Shown in pieces: positions 27,370 through 36,110 of a stretch of DNA of 64,000 nucleotides. The stretch covers positions 41,886 through 105,885 of the forward strand of contig CACIPU010000001.1 of NCBI GenBank assembly GCA_902588625.1, given 5' to 3'. A program made the translations under genes and the position numbers. This stretch comes from an uncultured Pelagibacteraceae bacterium. GTDB taxonomy: Bacteria; Pseudomonadota; Alphaproteobacteria; Pelagibacterales; Pelagibacteraceae. Position 1 is the stretch's first letter. Each line of letters starts with the position of its first letter. The notes beneath the pieces are model-generated. The model made no database searches. It saw only the letters and a program-made list of their open reading frames with translations, and was not told where the DNA came from.

Positions 27370-27533
27370 CAAGTTTTAATTCGTATTAGGTATTTTGTTT
27401 ATATAATTTCTCGTAAAATTAGAACTATCAAATACACCACATAAATATAAACAATAAATTGCCATATTATTTATGTAACTTGACATTATGGCAAACAACA
27501 AAGTAAAAAGTAATTCTAACAGATGGTAAATTT
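27370..27533. other. 164-base intergenic region with candidate promoter
   Basis: No gene is evident. It holds TTGACA at 27480-27485 with only a weak -10 (GTAAAA) 17 bases on, a TATAAT at 27402-27407 without a good -35, and the 16-base string TAAAATTAGAACTATC at 27414-27429 that recurs at 30425-30440. A 13-codon frame from 27488 has no support. Confidence 0.4.
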
Positions 27534-27737
27534 ATGGGAATACATTACGATTATAAATCAAAACGTGGCGAAAGAGCTATGCTAAAAGAAGCTAAAAGAA
27601 AAGCACGTTTAGCGCAGCGTAGAGCAAAAAGATTATTATCGACTGATACCGAGTCTGTAACAAAAGAAGAAATTAAAACACACGATATTAAAAAAACAAT
27701 AACACTTGATGATCTGACTAATCCAAGTCAGAAATAA
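27534..27737 (+). CDS. Small basic hypothetical protein
   Basis: This 67-residue protein has a strongly basic first half (GERAMLKEAKRKARLAQRRAKR) likely to form one positively charged helix, and a more acidic C-terminus (VTKEEIKTHD, LDDLTNPSQK). No membrane segment. The composition suggests RNA, DNA or ribosome contact, but no family is recognised. It precedes a 37-codon lysine-rich ORF and dcd, spaced by five bases. Confidence 0.6.
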   Translation: MGIHYDYKSKRGERAMLKEAKRKARLAQRRAKRLLSTDTESVTKEEIKTHDIKKTITLDDLTNPSQK

Positions 27738-27742
27738 AATGA

Positions 27743-27856
27743 ATGCAAGTGAATTTAAAAAAAGAAGAAAAAAAACAAAGAATTGAAAAGTTATTTAAAA
27801 ATAACATAAAGAAGCGTAAAATTTTTCTAAAAAAAATCAAAAAAAATAATAAATAA
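27743..27856 (+). CDS. 37-residue lysine-rich peptide upstream of dcd
   Basis: ATG at 27743 opens 37 codons ([12 protein letters not shown]..., then [15 protein letters not shown]) ending in TAA at 27854-27856, whose last base is the first base of the dcd ATG (TAATG). The same one-base overlap marks lysK-pyrD, fmt-truA and dapD in this window, which supports real translation. About half of the residues are Lys or Arg. A competing ATG at 27739 gives only 15 residues. Function unknown. Confidence 0.5.
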   Translation: MQVNLKKEEKKQRIEKLFKNNIKKRKIFLKKIKKNNK

Positions 27857-28410
27857 TGAGCGTTTTATCAGATCGTTGGATTAAAAAAATGGCTCTAGAG
27901 AAAGACATGATAAAACCTTTTGTTCCCAAACAAAAAAAGGGAAAGCTTATATCTTATGGACTATCATCTTTTGGCTACGATGCAAGAGTTTCAAATGAAT
28001 TTAAAATTTTTACAGATGTTGATTCTGCAGTAGTTGATCCTAAAAATTTTAAGAGTAATAGTTTTGTATCAAGAAAAGTTGACGAATGTATTATTCCTCC
28101 AAATTCTTTTGTCCTAGCTAGCACTGTGGAATATTTTAAAATACCAAAAGATGTTTTAGTTATTTGTTTAGGCAAGTCTACTTACGCAAGATGTGGAATA
28201 ATTGTAAATGTAACACCTCTTGAACCTGGGTGGAACGGACATGTGACACTCGAATTTTCAAACACAACACCTTTGCCAGCAAAAATTTATGCTAATGAAG
28301 GAGCTGCTCAGTTTATTTTTCTAAAAGGAAACGAAGAACCATCTATTACATATGAAAAAAGAAATGGCAAATATATGAATCAAACTGGAGTAACTCTACC
28401 AAAAGTGTAG
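27856..28410 (+). CDS. dcd: dCTP deaminase
   Basis: This 184-residue trimeric enzyme deaminates dCTP to dUTP, feeding dTMP synthesis. It shows [10 protein letters not shown] near 35-44, the [15 protein letters not shown] helix ([11 protein letters not shown]), and the catalytic EGAAQFIF segment with the active-site Glu. Its ATG overlaps the TAA of the small upstream ORF by one base. murA follows after 12 bases. Confidence 0.95.
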   Translation: MSVLSDRWIKKMALEKDMIKPFVPKQKKGKLISYGLSSFGYDARVSNEFKIFTDVDSAVVDPKNFKSNSFVSRKVDECIIPPNSFVLASTVEYFKIPKDVLVICLGKSTYARCGIIVNVTPLEPGWNGHVTLEFSNTTPLPAKIYANEGAAQFIFLKGNEEPSITYEKRNGKYMNQTGVTLPKV

Positions 28411-28422
28411 TTAAGTTCTTCA

Positions 28423-29682
28423 ATGGAAAAATTGGAAATTATAGGTAAAAAAAAATTATCAGGTGTCATTTCAATCTCTGGATCAAAAAATGCAACGCTT
28501 CCAATATTAGCCGCAACAATATTAACAGAAAAAAAAGTTAAAATAAAAAATGTTCCAATTGTAAGAGATGTTGAAACAATGGTTTCGCTATTAAATACTA
28601 TTGGATCATCCGTTAAATTAAATAAAAAAAAAAAAATAATTGAAATTATAAATAATAAGAATTTAAAAACATTAGCTCCATATAATCTTGTAAAAACTAT
28701 GAGAGCAGGAATTTTAGTTCTTGGTCCACTATTAGCAAAATATGGTTCGGCTAAAGTATCTTTACCAGGAGGATGCTCTATTGGATCTAGACCGGTAGAT
28801 ATTCATCTATCTGCTCTGAAAAAAATGGGAGCAAACGTCAAAGTTAAGAACGGATATATTATTGCCTCTACCAAGAAAAGCTTAAGAGGTTGTTTAATTA
28901 AATTTCCCAAAATATCAGTTGGAGCTACACAAAATATACTAATTGCCTCATGTTTCGCAAAAGGAAAAACAAAATTAAGAAATTGTGCTTCGGAACCCGA
29001 AATACAAGATTTAATTATTTTTTTAAAAAAATTAGGATGCAAAATTAATAAAATTGGTGAGAGAAGCATAGATGTAGAGGGCGTAAAAAATTTAAAACCT
29101 ACTATTCATAGTGTAATTTTTGACAGAATAGAAGCTGGAACATATATAATTGCAGCAGCCTTAACAAATGGAAGATTAAAAATAAAAAACATTGATCCTA
29201 AAATTATTTCTACAGAAATTAACATGTTGAATAAAATGAAAGTCCAAATAGTTAAAAAAAAAAATTATGTTATTGTTAGCCGTCCTAAAAAGATCTGTGG
29301 TATTAATATTGAGACTAGACCTTATCCAGGTTTTCCAACTGATCTTCAGGCCCAAATAATGGTTTTAATGACAAAAGCCGAAGGGATATCTACAATTAAA
29401 GAAAATATTTTTGAAAACAGATTTATGCATGTTTCTGAACTAAGAAGAATGGGAGCAAATATTGAGATTGAAGGTAATCGAGCTAAAATTTATGGAAAAA
29501 ATCAGTTATACGGAGCTGAATTAATGGCAACAGATTTAAGAGCTTCTGTAAGCTTAGTTCTTGCAGGGCTTGCGACTGAAGAAAAAACAATAATAAATAG
29601 AATTTATCACTTAGATAGAGGATATGAGCAAATTGAAAAAAAATTATCAAGTTGTGGAGCTTATATAAAAAGATTAAAATAA
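28423..29682 (+). CDS. murA: UDP-N-acetylglucosamine 1-carboxyvinyltransferase
   Basis: This 419-residue enzyme makes the first committed peptidoglycan precursor from UDP-GlcNAc and PEP. The catalytic, fosfomycin-target cysteine is Cys118 in PGGCSIGSRPVD. The ISGSKNATLPI start and the RPYPGFPTDLQAQ segment are conserved. A 13-base A run at 28624-28636 encodes KKKKI near residue 68 in an essential gene. Together with the DAP genes and AmpG it shows an ordinary peptidoglycan wall. Confidence 0.96.
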   Translation: MEKLEIIGKKKLSGVISISGSKNATLPILAATILTEKKVKIKNVPIVRDVETMVSLLNTIGSSVKLNKKKKIIEIINNKNLKTLAPYNLVKTMRAGILVLGPLLAKYGSAKVSLPGGCSIGSRPVDIHLSALKKMGANVKVKNGYIIASTKKSLRGCLIKFPKISVGATQNILIASCFAKGKTKLRNCASEPEIQDLIIFLKKLGCKINKIGERSIDVEGVKNLKPTIHSVIFDRIEAGTYIIAAALTNGRLKIKNIDPKIISTEINMLNKMKVQIVKKKNYVIVSRPKKICGINIETRPYPGFPTDLQAQIMVLMTKAEGISTIKENIFENRFMHVSELRRMGANIEIEGNRAKIYGKNQLYGAELMATDLRASVSLVLAGLATEEKTIINRIYHLDRGYEQIEKKLSSCGAYIKRLK

Positions 29683-29769
29683 TATTAATAATGAAAGCAA
29701 GATAAAAAAGTAAATTTAAATATTGAACTATCTTAATGCTTTTAATAAAAATATATAAAGGAATTTAAA

Positions 29770-29985
29770 TTGGCTAAACAAGATTTTTTAGAATTTAGAG
29801 GAGAGGTAAAAGAACTCTTACCAAATGCTATGTTTAAAGTTAAGCTAGAAAATAATCACGAAGTTTTAGCGCATACAGCTGGAAAATTAAAAAAAAATAG
29901 GATAAGAATATTGACAGGAGATAATGTTTTAGTTGAGGTTACTCCCTATGATCTTACTAAAGGTAGAATAATTTATAGGTTTTAA
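29770..29985 (+). CDS. infA: Translation initiation factor IF-1
   Basis: This 71-residue OB-fold protein reads [21 protein letters not shown], then [17 protein letters not shown], matching IF-1 throughout. The start is TTG at 29770, with AAAGGAA upstream. Its TAA is followed by three bases and then the first base of tRNA-Phe, so the two must be cotranscribed and the mRNA 3' end is probably made by tRNA processing. Confidence 0.96.
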   Translation: MAKQDFLEFRGEVKELLPNAMFKVKLENNHEVLAHTAGKLKKNRIRILTGDNVLVEVTPYDLTKGRIIYRF

Positions 29986-29988
29986 TTA

Positions 29989-30064
29989 GGCCAGGTAGCT
30001 CAGTTGGTAGAGCAGAGCCCTGAAAAGGCTTGTGTCGGCGGTTCGAATCCGTCCCTGGCCACCA
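29989..30064 (+). tRNA. tRNA-Phe (GAA)
   Basis: The cloverleaf is complete: acceptor GGCCAGG/CCTGGCC, D arm GCTC...GAGC, anticodon loop CTGAAAA giving GAA, T arm GGCGG-TTCGAAT-CCGTC, discriminator A73 at 30061, and an encoded CCA at 30062-30064. It begins three bases after the infA stop codon. Confidence 0.97.
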
Positions 30065-30084
30065 TTTTAAAGCAATATTTTAAC

Positions 30085-30113
30085 TTGACATATCTCCTTA
30101 CAACCTATTAAAC
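30085..30113 (+). promoter_or_regulatory. Candidate promoter for the first cold-shock gene
   Basis: A perfect TTGACA at 30085-30090 is followed 17 bases later by TTAAAC (30108-30113), or 15 bases later by TATTAA (30106-30111). The -10 is weak. Transcription would begin close to the leader hairpin at 30118. Confidence 0.45.
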
Positions 30114-30117
30114 GAGT

Positions 30118-30142
30118 TTTATTGTAGTTTTACTGCAATAAA
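30118..30142 (+). promoter_or_regulatory. Leader hairpin of first cold-shock gene
   Basis: TTTATTGTAGT (30118-30128) pairs with ACTGCAATAAA (30132-30142) through 11 base pairs including one G:U, with a three-base loop. It lies in the 5' leader, near the predicted transcript start and 28 bases before the ATG. A hairpin with the same outer stem is in the leader of the second copy. It may stabilise the mRNA or tune it to temperature. Confidence 0.55.
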
Positions 30143-30170
30143 TTATAATAAATAAGTGAGGATAGAGTAA

Positions 30171-30377
30171 ATGAGTCTTAAAGGAAAAGTAAAGTGGTTC
30201 AATGGAAAAAAAGGTTATGGTTTCATTGAAAGAGAAGACAAGGAAAAAGATGTTTTTGTACATCACACAGCTGTAAGGGATGCTGGACTAAAATATCTTA
30301 ATGAAGGTGATGAATTAACGTTTGAAGTTGAGAACGGCGAAAAAGGTCCTTCCGCAGTAAAACTGCAAAAAGCTTAA
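30171..30377 (+). CDS. Cold-shock domain protein, copy 1
   Basis: This 68-residue CspA-type protein has both RNA-binding motifs, RNP1 as KGYGFIE and RNP2 as VFVHHTA. It binds single-stranded RNA or DNA and melts RNA structure. A GAGGATAGAG leader precedes the ATG. It is followed by a paralogue at 30507; the pair share a 29-base identical block within the RNP region. Cold induction is typical but not universal in the family. Confidence 0.95.
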   Translation: MSLKGKVKWFNGKKGYGFIEREDKEKDVFVHHTAVRDAGLKYLNEGDELTFEVENGEKGPSAVKLQKA

Positions 30378-30446
30378 TCGTATTTCAATAAATTTCACAA
30401 AATTTGAGATGGAACTACTTCATATAAAATTAGAACTATCTCAATA

Positions 30447-30473
30447 TTTATTGTTAGATGGACTAACAATAAA
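30447..30473 (+). promoter_or_regulatory. Leader hairpin of second cold-shock gene
   Basis: TTTATTGTTAG (30447-30457) and CTAACAATAAA (30463-30473) form a perfect 11-pair stem with a five-base loop, 33 bases before the ATG. The lower stem (TTTATTG/CAATAAA) is the same as in the copy 1 leader although the apical pairs and loop differ, so structure appears kept rather than sequence. Confidence 0.6.
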
Positions 30474-30506
30474 ATTAAGTAAACTAAAAAGTAAGGAAAG
30501 TTAAAA

Positions 30507-30710
30507 ATGAGTATAAAAGGAAAAGTAAAATGGTTTAACCCCACAAAAGGTTATGGCTTCATCGAAAGAGAAGACAAGGAAAAAGATGTTTTCGTTCATT
30601 CTTCTGCTGCTAAGGCGGCAAATATGAACCTAAACGAAGGTGACGAACTAACGTTTGAAGTTGAGAATGGTGAAAAGGGTCCATCTGCAGTAAACTTGCA
30701 AAAAGCTTAA
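30507..30710 (+). CDS. Cold-shock domain protein, copy 2
   Basis: This 67-residue CspA-type protein has KGYGFIE and VFVHSSA motifs. It differs from copy 1 mainly in the loop after RNP2 (KAANMNLNE against [10 protein letters not shown]). An AAGGAAAG ribosome site precedes the ATG. The two genes are a tandem duplication with separate leaders, each with a matching hairpin, so they are likely expressed independently but under a similar RNA-level control. Confidence 0.95.
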   Translation: MSIKGKVKWFNPTKGYGFIEREDKEKDVFVHSSAAKAANMNLNEGDELTFEVENGEKGPSAVNLQKA

Positions 30711-30724
30711 TCTCATACAATCTG

Positions 30725-30762
30725 TTGTTGCAAAGTAAAGAATTTATGTTACTTTGCAACAA
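30725..30762 (+). terminator. Long hairpin after second cold-shock gene
   Basis: TTGTTGCAAAGTAA (30725-30738) and TTACTTTGCAACAA (30749-30762) form a perfect 14-pair stem with a ten-base loop, starting 15 bases after the stop. No T run follows, so it is not a textbook intrinsic terminator; it may protect the 3' end or mark an RNA processing site. Confidence 0.5.
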
Positions 30763-30892
30763 TGATTAAAAAACTAAAAAACTCAAATATTTTTAATGCA
30801 AAACATCTTTTTGCACATGCTAGGCTATTGCTTAGCTATTAATCATACATAAAAATTTTAATTTACAAAAATATAATATAAAAAGGAGAAAT
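30763..30892 (+). other. Gap before tRNA-His with small hairpin and -10 box
   Basis: No gene is evident. TGCAAAA (30797-30803) can pair with the TTTTGCA that closely follows. A TATAAT at 30872-30877 could serve tRNA-His, though its -35 is poor. AAAAGGAGAA at 30881-30890 is a strong Shine-Dalgarno placed just before ATGCAGCAGTAG at 30891, a three-codon frame that overlaps the tRNA. Confidence 0.4.
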
Positions 30893-30969
30893 GCAGCAGT
30901 AGCTCAGTTGGTTAGAGCACTAGTTTGTGGAACTAGGGGTCGGTGGTTCGAATCCACCCTGCTGTACCA
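30893..30969 (+). tRNA. tRNA-His (GTG), lacking encoded G-1, with A73
   Basis: Acceptor GCAGCAG pairs with CTGCTGT (closing G1:U72), D arm GCTC...GAGC, anticodon stem CTAGT/ACTAG with loop TTGTGGA giving GTG, T arm GGTGG-TTCGAAT-CCACC. The discriminator is A (30966) and CCA is encoded (30967-30969). The base before position 1 is T, so the G-1:C73 identity pair of most bacteria is missing. Atypical A73 tRNA-His is known in a clade of Alphaproteobacteria. Confidence 0.95.
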
Positions 30970-30974
30970 AAATA

Positions 30975-32309
30975 ATGAGTAAAGAAAAAAATCTTAAACC
31001 TTCTAAGGATTTACCTTTAGGTTTTGTAGATAGGCAAGAAAAAGAGTTATTAATCCGTGATTTTATAATTTCTAATATTAAAGAAGTTATGACTAAGTAC
31101 GGATTTCAATATCTCGAAACACCAAGTTTCGAGTATACGGATAGTATTGGAAAATTTTTGCCAGATAAAGACAGACCTGGCGAGGGAGTTTTTTCATTTA
31201 AAGATGAAAATAAATGGCTATCACTTAGGTATGATCTTACAGCTCCTTTAGCGAGATATGTTGCTAAAAATTATTTAGAAATTCCAAAACCTTTCAAAAG
31301 ATATCAATTAGGAACAGTATGGAGAAACGAAAAACCAGGACCTGGAAGATTTAGAGAGTTTTTGCAGTTTGATGCAGATTATGTAGGAACGAAGAGCTTA
31401 CAATCTGATGCTGAACTTTGTGTATTAATATCAGAGATATTAGAAAAATCTGGATTAGATAAAAAAGATTATACTGTGAAGATTTCTTCTAGAAAATTCA
31501 CAGATAAACTCTTTGAGAAATTAAAAATTAAATCAAAAGAGCAAATATCAACTGTTTTACGCGCCCTTGATAAGATTGATAGACTTGGATGGGTAGAGGC
31601 AAAGAAACTTCTCGGAGAAGGCAGAAAAGATAAATCTGGAGACTATACAAAAGGCGCAAATCTTAATAACGATCAGATAAAAATAATTGAAAATGCCTTA
31701 AAAAGCAAAACGCCTGATAGTGAAGATATTTTAGAGATCGTTAAAATATTTAAAGATTATAATTTTGAAAATTATAAATATGATCCATCGGTGATCAGAG
31801 GTTTAGAATATTATACAGGACCTATTTTCGAAGTTAATTTAAATTTTAAGGTAAATAATTCAAAAGGACAAACCATTCAATTTGGTTCAATAGGTGGAGG
31901 GGGAAGATATGATAATCTTGTCAGCAATTTTGGAAATTTTGATTGTCCAGCAACTGGAATATCAGTCGGTCTCGATAGGCTAGTTTTTGCTTTAATGCAA
32001 AAAAAAGATTTCAAAATAAAAAATACTCGACCCGTAGTTATATGTGTTTTTGATAAAAACAAAAACAAAGAATATATCGGGATATTAAGCAAACTTAGAA
32101 TATTAAATATCAGCTCTGAGATTTATCCGGGGGAGGGTAAGCTAAAAAAACAAATGGAGTATGCAAATAAGATTGGATCTCCAGCTGTCATTTTATATGG
32201 AGATGACGAAATAAAATCAGGGAAAGTAACTTTAAAAAATCTTAAGACTGGTAGTGAGAGTTCTGTTAAAACTGAAGACTTGGCAAATGAAATTAAAAAA
32301 CTACTCTGA
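30975..32309 (+). CDS. hisS: Histidyl-tRNA synthetase
   Basis: I start at ATG 30975 (444 residues), five bases after the tRNA-His CCA; an in-frame start at 30927 would lie inside the tRNA. Class II motifs are clear: motif 2 as WRNEKPGPGRFREF (residues 116-129) and motif 3 with GISVGLDRL. The motif 2 loop reads RNEKPGPGR where E. coli has RHERPQKGR, matching the alphaproteobacterial type that recognises A73 tRNA-His. With five bases between tRNA and ATG there is no room for a separate Shine-Dalgarno. hisZ and hisG follow. Confidence 0.95.
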   Translation: MSKEKNLKPSKDLPLGFVDRQEKELLIRDFIISNIKEVMTKYGFQYLETPSFEYTDSIGKFLPDKDRPGEGVFSFKDENKWLSLRYDLTAPLARYVAKNYLEIPKPFKRYQLGTVWRNEKPGPGRFREFLQFDADYVGTKSLQSDAELCVLISEILEKSGLDKKDYTVKISSRKFTDKLFEKLKIKSKEQISTVLRALDKIDRLGWVEAKKLLGEGRKDKSGDYTKGANLNNDQIKIIENALKSKTPDSEDILEIVKIFKDYNFENYKYDPSVIRGLEYYTGPIFEVNLNFKVNNSKGQTIQFGSIGGGGRYDNLVSNFGNFDCPATGISVGLDRLVFALMQKKDFKIKNTRPVVICVFDKNKNKEYIGILSKLRILNISSEIYPGEGKLKKQMEYANKIGSPAVILYGDDEIKSGKVTLKNLKTGSESSVKTEDLANEIKKLL

Positions 32310-33333
32310 AAATATAATAAAAGTTTTTAAGAAAGATGGTTTTGTTTTATCAGAACCAGATGTTCTCTTAGACTCAGATTATATTATTCAAAGATCAGGT
32401 GAGAATTTTAGAAAGTTAATGCTTACCTTTGAGGACGATAGTGGAAAGAGTGTGTGTTTAAGACCAGACTTAACAATTGCTTCCTGTATAAAATATTTAA
32501 AAGACAATTCTAAAACTAATTCAAAAATTTTTTACTCAGGACAAGCTTACAGAAGATCGAATAACTTAAAGGATAAAGTTGTCAATGACCAGTTAGGAAT
32601 AGAGATTTTAGGTTCTAAAAATAAGTCTACTGATGATTTAAAAGTTTTGAAAACAATTGCAAGCTCAATTAAAAAAGTAAAAATAAAAAATACATCAATC
32701 AAGATGGGCGACGTAAGTTTATTTCAAAAGCTAATAGAATCTTTAAAAATTCCAGAAAGATGGAAGATGAGATTAAAGAGACACTTTTGGAGACCTCAAT
32801 ATTTTGAAGATTTGCTTAAAAGACTTGAAACTAACTCTGATGTAGATCCAGCAGCAGTCGAGTTAGATAAAAAAAGATTTATTGAAATGAAAAATCTTGA
32901 ACAAACCAAAGAAATTGCAAGTCGTAAAGTTTCTGAGATTTTGTCTAGATTTGATAGAAAAATAAAAGATCCAAGATCTTTTGCCGAAAATAAAAAAATA
33001 GCAAAAATTATTAGAGATTTTTTAAAAATTAATTGCCCAATCAACCAATTAGACAAAACATTAAAAAGGTTTGTTAAAAAAAATAAATTAAGTGATAGTG
33101 TTTTCAAAGATTTATCAACTATAAAGAATTTATCGAAAATAAATTCAAATACTATTTTTTCAACAAATTTCGGTAGAGATATAGAATATTACACTGGAAT
33201 AGTTTTTGAGATATACAACTCATCAAAAAAAGAGATAGCACGAGGTGGAAGATATGATGGTTTATTGAAAAGTCTAGGCTCAAAGAAAAATATTTCAGCA
33301 GTTGGAGCTGCAATTAATTTAAATAACTTATAA
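32287..33333 (+). CDS. hisZ: ATP phosphoribosyltransferase regulatory subunit
   Basis: This HisRS-like paralogue without tRNA-charging function is the partner that activates the short form of HisG. I prefer ATG 32287 (348 residues, MKLKNYSENI...), since the earlier in-frame ATG at 32254 adds 11 residues within hisS. It keeps the class II-like core (VCLRPDLTIAS, YSGQAYRRS, GRDIEYYTGI, RGGRYDGLL). It overlaps hisS by 23 bases, and hisG starts three bases after its stop. Confidence 0.88.
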   Translation: MKLKNYSENIIKVFKKDGFVLSEPDVLLDSDYIIQRSGENFRKLMLTFEDDSGKSVCLRPDLTIASCIKYLKDNSKTNSKIFYSGQAYRRSNNLKDKVVNDQLGIEILGSKNKSTDDLKVLKTIASSIKKVKIKNTSIKMGDVSLFQKLIESLKIPERWKMRLKRHFWRPQYFEDLLKRLETNSDVDPAAVELDKKRFIEMKNLEQTKEIASRKVSEILSRFDRKIKDPRSFAENKKIAKIIRDFLKINCPINQLDKTLKRFVKKNKLSDSVFKDLSTIKNLSKINSNTIFSTNFGRDIEYYTGIVFEIYNSSKKEIARGGRYDGLLKSLGSKKNISAVGAAINLNNL

Positions 33334-33335
33334 AT

Positions 33336-34013
33336 ATGAAAAATTTAATTACCATAGGCCTACCAAGCAAAGGAAGATTAAAAGAGGATTCAATAAGTTT
33401 TTTTGAAAAAAATAATTTTAAGCCAACTTCCAATGGAGGTGAAAGAAATTACTTTGCTCAGATAGAAAATTTACCTAACTCAAAAATCATTTATTTACAC
33501 GCCAAAGAGATAATCCAAAGACTTGGTGATGGAACAATTGACGTAGGGATTTCTGGCTTAGATTTATTACAAGAATCCTCTATAAATCTTCAGAAAAAAA
33601 TTGAAATTAAAAGAAAACTAGATTTTGGTGTTGCTGATGTAGTAGTTGCAATTCCTAATGATTGGATAGATGTTCAAACATTAGCAGATCTAGAAGAAGT
33701 TTCTTTTGAATTTAGAGACAAAAGAAATACCAGGTTGCGAGTTGCTACGAAGTATCCAAATTTAACTAATAATTTTCTAGTCTCAAAAGGAATCACCCAA
33801 TACAAACTTGTACCAAGTCTTGGCGCAACAGAAACTTATCCATTTATTGGATCATCTGAAATTATTATAGATATAACCTCGACTGGGAAAACTTTACAAG
33901 ATAATAATCTTAGAGTTCTTAAAGATGGATGTATTTTAAATTCTCAAGCTTGTTTGCTTTTTTCAAAAAAAAAGGCTGCAATAGTGCAGCCTTTTTTAAA
34001 TTCATTAATTTAA
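33336..34013 (+). CDS. hisG: ATP phosphoribosyltransferase, short form
   Basis: This 225-residue enzyme catalyses the first step of histidine synthesis from ATP and PRPP. It is the short HisG lacking the C-terminal regulatory domain, so it needs HisZ, which is encoded immediately upstream. GLPSKGRL starts the protein and the PRPP loop region is DITSTGKTL near 180-188. The last 15 or so codons (KKKAAIVQPF) contain the inverted repeat of a terminator shared with groEL. Confidence 0.94.
   Translation: MKNLITIGLPSKGRLKEDSISFFEKNNFKPTSNGGERNYFAQIENLPNSKIIYLHAKEIIQRLGDGTIDVGISGLDLLQESSINLQKKIEIKRKLDFGVADVVVAIPNDWIDVQTLADLEEVSFEFRDKRNTRLRVATKYPNLTNNFLVSKGITQYKLVPSLGATETYPFIGSSEIIIDITSTGKTLQDNNLRVLKDGCILNSQACLLFSKKKAAIVQPFLNSLI
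33965..33997. terminator. Bidirectional intrinsic terminator inside hisG 3' end
   Basis: GGCTGCA (33974-33980) and TGCAGCC (33985-33991) form a perfect G/C-rich stem with a four-base loop. An A run precedes it (33965-33973) and a T run follows (33992-33997), so it works in both directions: for hisG on the plus strand and for groEL, ending at 34019 on the minus strand. It lies wholly inside the hisG reading frame. Confidence 0.85.
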
Positions 34014-34018
34014 CGGGT

Positions 34019-35972
<1,954 letters not shown>

Positions 35973-36005
35973 ATTTACAATTCTCCTTAGTTATTTTCGA
36001 GTCTC

Positions 36006-36034
36006 ATATAGATACAGAGATGCAAAATTACAAG
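36006..36034 (-). promoter_or_regulatory. Sigma-32-like heat-shock promoter of groESL
   Basis: On the minus strand CTTGTA (36034-36029) and CTATAT (36011-36006) are spaced by 17 bases, followed by GAG. This resembles the alphaproteobacterial sigma-32 consensus (CTTG, 17-18 bases, CYTATNT). No CIRCE inverted repeat is visible in the leader, so HrcA control is unlikely. Confidence 0.6.
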
Positions 36035-36110
36035 TATGTTTTAATAAAATATTAAAAAATAAGGTAAAATAGTGTATTTTTAAGCTACCTTAGGCTAATC
36101 GTTTAACTTG

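Noticed and set aside
27488..27529. 13-codon ORF (MANNKV...) before the 67-residue gene
   Set aside because: No ribosome site, overlaps the likely promoter -35/-10 spacer, and ends before the better supported ATG at 27534.
30891..30902. Strong Shine-Dalgarno followed by ATG CAG CAG TAG
   Set aside because: The three-codon frame overlaps tRNA-His bases that are fixed by pairing. The purine run is probably part of the tRNA promoter or leader, although ribosome binding there is not excluded.
30927..30974. N-terminal extension of hisS beginning at 30927
   Set aside because: The extra 16 codons are read from the anticodon and T-arm half of tRNA-His. ATG 30975 gives a normal HisRS start.
35973..36005. 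CIRCE operator in the groES leader
   Set aside because: I looked for TTAGCACTC and its inverted repeat and found neither.
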